NCBI GenBank assembly: GCA_021640185.1
Contig: JAJXDX010000064.1
Location: 1 to 6,871 of the forward strand
DNA from: Oscillospiraceae bacterium
Lineage (GTDB): Bacteria; Bacillota; Clostridia; Oscillospirales; Acutalibacteraceae
Length of the DNA: 6,871 bases
Direction of reading: 5' to 3'
The notes beneath the pieces are model-generated. The model made no database searches. It was not told the DNA's origin and saw only the letters and a list, made by a program, of their open reading frames with translations. Position numbers and translations under genes: made by a program. Each line of letters opens with the position of its first letter. Position 1 is the stretch's first letter. Shown piece after piece: positions 1 through 5,646 of this stretch.

Positions 1-23
1 GGTGAGGCGGACGAGGGAAACGG

Positions 24-1163
24 ATGAGAACATACGCCAAAAAGGCGGCTGCGGCGGCGATGAGCATCCTCCTTCTGCTCGGCGGCTGCGCATCGGCCGG
101 GCCGCCGGAGAGCACGCCCGCCGGGTCGGTGAGCCGTGCGTCCGGCACCTCTTCGACGGCCGGGCCGGACACGACGGCGGCACCGACGGCGAGCACTGTC
201 GTTCGGACGGACGGGAGCCATACGCCGGCAGGCACGTCCGCACAGAGCCGGGCGACGGCATCGGGCGACGCACCTCGCATTTCGGCGGCGACCTCGACGT
301 CGATCTCGACGGTATCCGTAACGGTGTCCGCGACCGTGCCGATGATGACCGGCACGCGCCCGCCGCGCCCGGCCGGCAGCGCGCGGATGACGAACCTCGA
401 CTACGATAACGGCGGCCGTTTCATCGGCGATAACGACGGCCCGGCCTATGTGATCTACTCCAAAAAGGGATATGCCCGTGCGTCGGTCGATGTGCTGCTC
501 AGCGATGCCAAGGTGCAGATCGAACGGCGCAGCGACGGGAAGATCCTGATCGCCTATGCGTTCCTCGGGCTGGACACGGTCAGCGATGACGGTGTCGGCA
601 ACTGCCTCGATGCCGGGCTGCAATACGGCACCGACCGTCAGTGGCACGTGTTCTATAACCTGCAGCGTGCCTCTGTCGGCGAGGCCCGGTGGTATGAGTC
701 GCGCCGTTTCCTCGATCCGACGCATGACTATCGCCTGACGCTCGATTGCTCGAAGAACAACGGCTGGGCGGAGCTGACCGTGCTCGATCTGACGACCGGG
801 CTGGTGGCGGACAGCGTTTGGATGCAGGCACTGTATGCCAAAAAGGACGGCAGCAACGTCGATTTTTATCAGGACTACGCGCTCGATTTCCCGGATGACG
901 TCAAATTCACGCCGGACGGCGCGCCCGGTCGGGACGACTTCGTGCAGATCACCCGTTACAATATGGACGAAGGCTGCTATCTGAAGGATCTGCGCATCGT
1001 GCGGGCCACGCTGGACGGGCAGCCGTGGACGGCGGAAAAGACCGATCGGCGCGTGATGTGGCCCGATCGCAGCTGCACGGCGATCGGCCGGCCGATCGTG
1101 CGGGTGAGCCGGGCGGAGTTCGACACACAGCTGAGCCTTGATCTCGATCTGGACGGAAAATGA
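24..1163 (+). CDS. Uncharacterised secreted lipoprotein with long Ser/Thr/Ala-rich tether
   Basis: This encodes a 379-residue protein that I do not recognise by family. The N-terminus is a lipoprotein signal peptide: positive residues (R2, K6, K7), a hydrophobic stretch at about 8-19, and a lipobox L19-G20-G21-C22, so C22 should be lipidated and anchor the protein outside the membrane. Residues 23 to about 120 are low-complexity, rich in Ser, Thr, Ala, Pro and Gly, as in wall-spanning tethers. Residues about 122-379 look globular, with alternating hydrophobic strands and many Asp, Trp and Tyr, plus cysteines at 194, 242, 318 and 351. This resembles an extracellular beta-rich fold, perhaps glycan-binding, but I see no catalytic motif and do not claim one. 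A GAGGG site at 13-17 lies 6 bases before the ATG, supporting this start; the alternative Met13 would lose the charged signal region. The gene ends 15 bases before the AGE-family gene, so the two are probably co-transcribed. It does not look like a solute-binding protein of a transporter. Confidence 0.85.
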   Translation: MRTYAKKAAAAAMSILLLLGGCASAGPPESTPAGSVSRASGTSSTAGPDTTAAPTASTVVRTDGSHTPAGTSAQSRATASGDAPRISAATSTSISTVSVTVSATVPMMTGTRPPRPAGSARMTNLDYDNGGRFIGDNDGPAYVIYSKKGYARASVDVLLSDAKVQIERRSDGKILIAYAFLGLDTVSDDGVGNCLDAGLQYGTDRQWHVFYNLQRASVGEARWYESRRFLDPTHDYRLTLDCSKNNGWAELTVLDLTTGLVADSVWMQALYAKKDGSNVDFYQDYALDFPDDVKFTPDGAPGRDDFVQITRYNMDEGCYLKDLRIVRATLDGQPWTAEKTDRRVMWPDRSCTAIGRPIVRVSRAEFDTQLSLDLDLDGK

Positions 1164-1178
1164 AAGGGAGCGGATAAT

Positions 1179-2402
1179 ATGGATACCGAACGTGCCGCCG
1201 AGCTGCGGCGGTTTTATCACGACCGGCTGATGCAGGACATCATGCCGTTTTGGATGGCCTCCGATCTGATCGACCGCCGCTGCGGCGGCTTCCTCACGAG
1301 CGTCGACCGGGAAGGTCGACTGTATGACGAGGACAAGAGCGTCTGGTTCCAAGGACGGTGCCTGTGGACGTTCTCGCGCCTGTGCAACACCTACGGGCCG
1401 CGGGAGGAATGGCTCGAGGCCGCCAAAAGCGGTGCGGTGTTCCTCCGGGCGCACTGCATCGACCCGGCGGACGGCCGGATGTTCTTCACGGTCACGCGGG
1501 ACGGCCGTCCGCTGCGCAAACGGCGGTACTTTTTCTCGGAAAGTTTCCTGACTGCCGGCTTCACGGAGTATTACGGCGTGACCGGCGATCCGGCCGATCT
1601 GCGCCTGGCGGCGGACTATTTCGACCGGATGCTGCGGATGTACCGCGATCCGTCTGCCGATCCGTTCAAGATCACGCCGAAGGAGAACACCGCCGTCCGC
1701 CGTCTGCACGGGAACGCCGAGCCGATGGTGCTCGTCAGCACGGCGCAAGCGCTGCGGCGGGTGGACACGGCACGCACGGCGTACTACGACGGCGCGATCC
1801 GCAGCCTGATCGACGATATGTTGACGCTGCACGATAAACCGGAGCTCGGCTGTATGCTCGAGAACGTCCTGCCGGACGGATCGATATTCGACGGACCTGC
1901 CGGGCGCACCGTCAACCCCGGCCATTCGATCGAAAATTCGTGGTTCTTGATGAACTATGCGAACACGGTCGGCGATCAAGAGCTGCTGCGCCGCGCGCTC
2001 GGCATCCTGCGCGGATCGCTCGAGCGCGGGTGGGACACGGCGTACGGCGGCATCGTGTATTTTACCGATGTATACGGGCGTCCCTGCGTGCAGCTGGAGC
2101 ATGATATGAAGCTGTGGTGGGTGCATAACGAGGCGCTGATCGCCACCCTGTTCGCTCATGTGCTGACCGGCGACGAAACGTGGAGCAAATGGTACGACCG
2201 CCTGCATGAGTACACGTTCGGCCATTTCCCGGATGCCGACTTCGGCGAGTGGTACGGCTATCTGCACCGGGACGGCACGGTGTCGCACACACAGAAAGGC
2301 TCGCTGTGGAAAGGGCCGTATCATCTGCCGCGCTGTCTCATGCTCTGCGAGCAGATCCTGACGGCGGCCGAAAACGGCAAGGCGGTCCCGCCGCTGCTGT
2401 AA
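1179..2402 (+). CDS. N-acylglucosamine 2-epimerase (AGE) family sugar epimerase/isomerase
   Basis: This encodes a 407-residue cytoplasmic (alpha/alpha)6-barrel enzyme, the usual length for the family. AGE enzymes interconvert GlcNAc and ManNAc; relatives epimerise cellobiose or isomerise mannose and other aldoses to ketoses. Family hallmarks are visible: Q58-G59-R60 early, RYFFSES at 116-122, NPGHSIE at 246-252, KLWWVHNEA at 311-319, GEWYGYL at 356-362, and KGPYHLPRC at 378-386. H249 and H382 match the two catalytic histidines known in mammalian and cyanobacterial AGE. The match to the mammalian-type AGE/renin-binding-protein pattern runs to the C-terminus, so the gene is complete. A GGGAG site at 1166-1170, 8 bases before the ATG, fixes the start. 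The neighbours handle L-xylulose rather than amino sugars, and no NanA, NanK or NanE is present. The true substrate may therefore differ from GlcNAc: an aldose-ketose isomerisation yielding L-xylulose is possible but unproven. The family call is secure; the substrate is not. Confidence 0.92.
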   Translation: MDTERAAELRRFYHDRLMQDIMPFWMASDLIDRRCGGFLTSVDREGRLYDEDKSVWFQGRCLWTFSRLCNTYGPREEWLEAAKSGAVFLRAHCIDPADGRMFFTVTRDGRPLRKRRYFFSESFLTAGFTEYYGVTGDPADLRLAADYFDRMLRMYRDPSADPFKITPKENTAVRRLHGNAEPMVLVSTAQALRRVDTARTAYYDGAIRSLIDDMLTLHDKPELGCMLENVLPDGSIFDGPAGRTVNPGHSIENSWFLMNYANTVGDQELLRRALGILRGSLERGWDTAYGGIVYFTDVYGRPCVQLEHDMKLWWVHNEALIATLFAHVLTGDETWSKWYDRLHEYTFGHFPDADFGEWYGYLHRDGTVSHTQKGSLWKGPYHLPRCLMLCEQILTAAENGKAVPPLL

Positions 2403-2471
2403 TGCCCTCGCCGCGGCGGAGCAGGACGAGCAGATCGTCCCCGGATCTTGGCGGATAGTCGAACGACGGAT

Positions 2472-2483
2472 GCCCGGCCGGGC
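2472..2483. repeat. Perfect 12-bp palindrome upstream of the 3-epimerase gene
   Basis: GCCCGGCCGGGC is its own reverse complement. It sits in the 126-base gap between the AGE-family gene and the start of the 3-epimerase gene, the only sizeable gap in the rightward gene run. It could be an operator half-site pair, but GC-only palindromes occur by chance in such GC-rich DNA. A second small inverted repeat, GGACGA/TCGTCC (2424-2429 and 2435-2440, 5-base loop), lies just upstream and has no T-tract. Confidence 0.3.
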
Positions 2484-2516
2484 GATATGATAAAAGACGT
2501 CCATTTGTTATACGAT

Positions 2517-2522
2517 AAGGAG
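2517..2522 (+). promoter_or_regulatory. Ribosome binding site fixing the start of the 3-epimerase gene
   Basis: AAGGAG lies 6 bases before the ATG at 2529. The reading frame is open further upstream (TTG at 2448, ATG at 2487), but neither alternative start has a purine-rich site. The product from 2529 also aligns with the N-terminus of known UlaE-type enzymes (YEKAMP near residue 8), so 2529 is the likely start. Confidence 0.8.
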
Positions 2523-2528
2523 CGCGCT

Positions 2529-3359
2529 ATGTCTGCATTACTGACGGTATACGAAAAAGCGATGCCCGAAACGCTCGGATGGCGGGAAAAGCTGGAAGCG
2601 GCGCGGGCGGCGGGCTTCGACGGTGTCGAGCTGAGCATCGACGAAACGGACGAAAAGCTCGCACGGCTCGGCTGGGACGCGCCGCAGCGCCGCGCGCTGC
2701 GGGCACTGACCGTCGACACCGGCGCGTGCCTGCAGACGATGTGCCTGAGCGGTCACCGCCGCTATCCGCTGGGCAGCCGCGATCCGCAGATCCGGCAGCG
2801 CGGGCTGGATATCGCCCGGCAGGCGATCGAGCTTTCCTACGATCTGGGCATCCGCATCATCCAGCTCGCCGGGTACGACGTGTATTACGAGCCGTCGGAC
2901 GACGGCTGCGCCGCCCGCTTCGGCGAGGCCTTGGCGCAGGTGACCGCCTATGCGGCGCAGCGCGGCGTGATCTTGGCGTTCGAAACGATGGAAACGCCCT
3001 TTATGGACACGGTGGAGAAGGCGATGGCCCATGTCCGGCGCATCGACTCGCCGTTTTTGCAGGTGTATCCGGATCTCGGCAACATCACGAACGGCGCGGC
3101 GGATCCCGCCGCCGACCTTGCGGCCGGCGCGGGGCACATCGTCGCCGCGCACCTGAAGGATACGCTGCCCGGTGTGTACCGCGGCCTGCACTTCGGCGAG
3201 GGGCGCGTGGCGTTCCCGGCACTGATTCGGCAGCTGCGGCAGCAGGGCGTGGGGCTGTTCAATGCCGAGTTTTGGTTCGATCCCGCCTATCGCGGCGGGG
3301 ATTGGGCGGGCGCGCTGCGCGAGGCGCACGACCGCCTGCGTCCGTTGACGGAGGGCTGA
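2529..3359 (+). CDS. ulaE: L-xylulose-5-phosphate (L-ribulose-5-phosphate) 3-epimerase, UlaE/SgbU type
   Basis: This encodes a 276-residue TIM-barrel enzyme of the xylose-isomerase-like superfamily that interconverts L-xylulose-5-P and L-ribulose-5-P in the cytoplasm. From memory of the E. coli enzyme, matching blocks run throughout: VYEKAMP (7-13), VELSIDETDEKL (33-44), MCLSGHRRYPLGS (71-83), IRIIQLAGYDVYY (108-120), YPDLGN (180-185), GHIVAAHLKDT (202-212) and FGEGRVAF (222-229). The expected metal-binding and catalytic residues are present: E152, D182, H208 and E247. The length is slightly below the roughly 284 residues of E. coli UlaE and the protein is complete. The stop is only 2 bases before the kinase ATG, and the kinase Shine-Dalgarno site lies inside the end of this gene, implying translational coupling. 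Distinguishing UlaE from SgbU by sequence is not meaningful here; the reaction is the same. Confidence 0.93.
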   Translation: MSALLTVYEKAMPETLGWREKLEAARAAGFDGVELSIDETDEKLARLGWDAPQRRALRALTVDTGACLQTMCLSGHRRYPLGSRDPQIRQRGLDIARQAIELSYDLGIRIIQLAGYDVYYEPSDDGCAARFGEALAQVTAYAAQRGVILAFETMETPFMDTVEKAMAHVRRIDSPFLQVYPDLGNITNGAADPAADLAAGAGHIVAAHLKDTLPGVYRGLHFGEGRVAFPALIRQLRQQGVGLFNAEFWFDPAYRGGDWAGALREAHDRLRPLTEG

Positions 3360-3361
3360 TC

Positions 3362-4849
3362 ATGCGCTATCTGTTGGGACTGGATAACGGCGGCACGATG
3401 ACCAAGGCGGCCCTGTTCGACGAGAACGGGACGCCGGTCGCGTCCGCGTCGCGGCAAACGCCGCTCTCCACCCCGTCCGCCGGGCGGGAGGAGCGCGACA
3501 TGGAAGAGCTGTGGCAGGCGAACGCCGCCTGCATCCGCGAGGTGCTGGAGCGCTCCGGCATCGATCCCGGCGCGGTGGCGGGCGTCGGCTGCACCGGGCA
3601 CGGCAAAGGCGCGTACCTGTGGGGAGAGGATGGGCCGGTGTGTCCCGCCATCGCCTCCACCGACCGCCGCGCCGAGGATATCGTGCGCCGCTTTTCGGCG
3701 GACGGCACGGCCGCCGAGGTGCGCCGCCGCACGCTGCAGCCGCCGATCGCGTGCCAGCCGCCGCTGCTGCTGCGCTGGATCAAGGAGAACGCGCCGCAGC
3801 TGCTGCCGCGGATCCGCCACGTGTTCTCGTGCAAGGACTATATCCGTTTCCGCCTGACGGGGGAGGCACGCTCGGAGCTGACCGACGCCTCCGGCACGGC
3901 GCTGCTCGACCCCGGCACCGGGCGGTTCGATCCGGCGCTCTTCGCCCTGTTCGGGATCGCGGAGCTGGCGGATCGCCTGCCGCCGCCGTGCGGCGCGTGG
4001 GAGCGCTGCGGCACGGTGACGGAGGAGGCCGCCCGGCAGACCGGGCTGTGCCCCGGCACGCCGGTGGCGGGCGGGATGTTCGATATCGATGCCTGCGCCG
4101 TGGCGGCGGGCGTGACCGATCCGGATCGGCTGTGCATGATCACCGGCACATGGAGCATCAACGAATACCCGTCCCGCACGCCCGTCTCGGACGAAACGAC
4201 GCGCTCGTCGTTGTTCTGCCTGCCCGGCTACTGGCTGATCGAGGAGAGCAGTCCGACCTCGGCGGGCAATTTGGAATGGCTCCTGAACACCTGCCTGAAG
4301 GCAGAGGCGGCGCGGGCACGGGCGGACGGCGTGCGGTTTTACGACCGCGCGGACGCGCTGGTGGCGGCTCTGCCGCCGCAGGACAGTCGGGTCGTGTTTC
4401 TGCCGTTTTTGTACGGCAGCAACACCGCCGTACACGATGCGGCCTTCGTCGGCCTGTCGAACGCGCACGGCAGCGCCGATCTGCTGCGCGCGGTCTATGA
4501 GGGCGTGACGTATGCGCACCGGATGCACCTTTCCCGCCTGCTGCGTTTCCGCCGCCCGCCGGCGGCGATCCGGCTGACCGGCGGCGCGGCGCGCTCCGCC
4601 GTTTGGGTGCAGATGTTCGCCGATGTGCTGGGGCTGCCGGTGGAAGCGGTCGGGATGGCACAGCCGGGCGCGCAGGGCGCGGCGATGGCCGCGGCGGTGG
4701 CCGGAGGGGTCTGGCCGTCGCCGCAGGCGGCCGTGCGGCAGATGATGCCGCCCGTCCGCACCGTGCTGCCGGATCCGGCGGCCGCCGCGGTCTATGAAGA
4801 AAAATATGCCCGGTACCTTGCGGTGACCGAGCGGCTGGGAGGAATATAA
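3362..4849 (+). CDS. lyxK: L-xylulose kinase, LyxK-like FGGY carbohydrate kinase
   Basis: This encodes a 495-residue two-domain FGGY kinase (E. coli LyxK is about 498). It is expected to phosphorylate L-xylulose to L-xylulose-5-P with ATP, supplying the 3-epimerase encoded just upstream. The N-terminal phosphate loop is LGLDNGGTMTKAALFD (5-20). GGMFDID (237-243) contains the likely catalytic base D241. GTWSI (262-266) matches the second ATP-phosphate motif, and LTGGAARSAVWVQMFADVLG (405-424) matches the C-terminal FGGY adenosine-binding signature. LyxK-like blocks SPTSAGNLEW (297-306), FLPFLYGSN (346-354) and PVRTVLPD (464-471) favour LyxK over xylulokinase, ribulokinase or rhamnulokinase. 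The start is supported by GGAGG at 3350-3354, 7 bases upstream. The stop is 1 base before the araD start. Substrate assignment rests on sequence memory plus the two epimerase neighbours; a related ketose cannot be excluded. Confidence 0.88.
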   Translation: MRYLLGLDNGGTMTKAALFDENGTPVASASRQTPLSTPSAGREERDMEELWQANAACIREVLERSGIDPGAVAGVGCTGHGKGAYLWGEDGPVCPAIASTDRRAEDIVRRFSADGTAAEVRRRTLQPPIACQPPLLLRWIKENAPQLLPRIRHVFSCKDYIRFRLTGEARSELTDASGTALLDPGTGRFDPALFALFGIAELADRLPPPCGAWERCGTVTEEAARQTGLCPGTPVAGGMFDIDACAVAAGVTDPDRLCMITGTWSINEYPSRTPVSDETTRSSLFCLPGYWLIEESSPTSAGNLEWLLNTCLKAEAARARADGVRFYDRADALVAALPPQDSRVVFLPFLYGSNTAVHDAAFVGLSNAHGSADLLRAVYEGVTYAHRMHLSRLLRFRRPPAAIRLTGGAARSAVWVQMFADVLGLPVEAVGMAQPGAQGAAMAAAVAGGVWPSPQAAVRQMMPPVRTVLPDPAAAAVYEEKYARYLAVTERLGGI

Positions 4850-4850
4850 G

Positions 4851-5540
4851 ATGCTGGAGGAACTCAAGCAGCGCGTGTTCGCCGCGAACATGGCGCTGCC
4901 GGCGCACGGGCTGGTCACGTTCACGTGGGGAAACGCGTCCGGGATCGACGACGCGCGGGAGCGCGTCGTGATCAAGCCGTCCGGCGTGGATTACGATGCG
5001 CTGCGGCCCGAGGACATGGTGGTGGTGGAGCTTGCGACCGGCCGCGTGCTGGAGGGGACATACCGCCCGTCGTCTGATACGCCGACGCACCTGGTGCTGT
5101 ACCGGGCGTTCCCGACGGTCGGCGGCGTGGTGCATACGCATTCGCGCTTCGCGACGTGCTGGGCGCAGGCCGGCCGCACGCTCCCGCCGTACGGAACGAC
5201 ACACGGGGACTATTTTTACGGCGGCGTGCCGTGCACGCGGCGGATGACCCCGGCGGAGATCTCCGGCGCATACGAGGAGGAGACGGGCAACGTCATCGCG
5301 GAGACGTTCCGGCAGCGCTCGCCGCAGAGCGTGCCGGGCGTGCTGGTCCATAGCCACGGCCCGTTCACTTGGGGGAACGACCCCGCTGAGGCGGTGCACA
5401 ACGCCGTGGTGCTCGAGGAGATCGCGATGATGGCCATCGAAACGGAGCAGCTGGGCAATACCGCTCCCATGCAGCAGGAGCTGCTGGATAAGCACTTTTT
5501 GCGCAAACACGGCGCCGCCGCGTATTACGGGCAGAGGTGA
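4851..5540 (+). CDS. araD: L-ribulose-5-phosphate 4-epimerase (AraD/UlaF/SgbE family)
   Basis: This encodes a 229-residue class II aldolase-like, zinc-dependent enzyme that converts L-ribulose-5-P to D-xylulose-5-P by retro-aldol and aldol steps. It is the last step that delivers carbon to the pentose phosphate or phosphoketolase route. The family pattern is continuous: LVTFTWGNASG (21-31), IKPSGVDY (41-48), SSDTPTHLVLY (74-84), HTHSR (95-99), GTTHGDYFYG (115-124), HSHGPFTWG (167-175), and KHFLRKHGAAAYYGQ (214-228). Metal ligands H95, H97 and H169, plus D76, D120 and Y226, correspond to the residues known in E. coli AraD. The length matches E. coli AraD (231) apart from a two-residue deletion near 155-160. 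GGGAGGAA at 4837-4844 precedes the ATG by 6-8 bases and overlaps the end of the kinase gene. AraD-like features such as HSHG and DYFYG are closer to AraD than UlaF, but the context is an L-xylulose pathway with no arabinose isomerase or ribulokinase. Confidence 0.95.
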   Translation: MLEELKQRVFAANMALPAHGLVTFTWGNASGIDDARERVVIKPSGVDYDALRPEDMVVVELATGRVLEGTYRPSSDTPTHLVLYRAFPTVGGVVHTHSRFATCWAQAGRTLPPYGTTHGDYFYGGVPCTRRMTPAEISGAYEEETGNVIAETFRQRSPQSVPGVLVHSHGPFTWGNDPAEAVHNAVVLEEIAMMAIETEQLGNTAPMQQELLDKHFLRKHGAAAYYGQR

Positions 5541-5541
5541 A

Positions 5542-5585
5542 GCCAACGGCCGGACGGCATCTTTCGATGCTGCCCGGCCGTTGGC
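5542..5585. repeat. Long stem-loop just after araD, no T-tract
   Basis: A perfect 12-bp inverted repeat, GCCAACGGCCGG (5542-5553) and CCGGCCGTTGGC (5574-5585), encloses an inner stem. After one A-C mismatch, 5555-5561 pairs with 5566-5572 (one G-T pair), leaving a 4-base loop TTTC. It begins one base after the araD stop codon. Neither strand has a T-run after it, so it is not a classic intrinsic terminator. It may stabilise the operon's 3' end against exonucleases or assist termination at the next hairpin. Confidence 0.8.
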
Positions 5586-5611
5586 AAGTCATAAGTTATA
5601 GTGGGTAGCAG

Positions 5612-5641
5612 AAAAGCACTTGCCGTGGGCAAGTGCTTTTT
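5612..5641. terminator. Rho-independent terminator, probably bidirectional
   Basis: AAAAGCACTTGCC (5612-5624) and GGCAAGTGCTTTT (5628-5640) form a perfect 13-bp stem with a GTG loop. Reading rightward, the stem ends in a T-run (5637-5641) and can terminate the sugar operon. Reading leftward, the complement of the A-run at 5612-5615 gives four Ts, and the site lies 5 bases beyond the ispDF stop codon. One element can therefore serve both converging transcripts. Whether it works equally in both directions is inferred. Confidence 0.9.
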
Positions 5642-5646
5642 CTTCG

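Noticed and set aside
3..5. TGA near the left edge as the stop codon of an upstream gene
   Set aside because: Only two bases precede it, so neither a reading frame nor a gene can be shown.
2486..2491. TATGAT as a -10 promoter element before the 3-epimerase gene
   Set aside because: There is no recognisable -35 hexamer at 16-18 bases upstream and no extended -10 TG, so it is too weak to annotate.
2448..2528. N-terminal extension of the 3-epimerase from TTG 2448 or ATG 2487
   Set aside because: Neither start has a ribosome binding site, and the family N-terminus matches the ATG at 2529, which has AAGGAG.
2579..3361. Upstream extension of the kinase frame through the 3-epimerase gene
   Set aside because: The frame happens to stay open, but the kinase family N-terminus begins at 3362 with its own ribosome binding site, and the extension is out of frame with the real 3-epimerase.
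3287..4975. Open frame of about 562 codons on the minus strand opposite the kinase gene
   Set aside because: It lies antisense to a clearly recognised FGGY kinase. Its Arg/Pro/Gly/Ala-rich translation matches nothing, as expected for shadow frames in GC-rich DNA.
4158..5546. Open frame of about 462 codons on the minus strand across the kinase and araD genes
   Set aside because: It spans two well-supported plus-strand genes and has a Pro/Arg/Ala-rich, non-protein-like translation.
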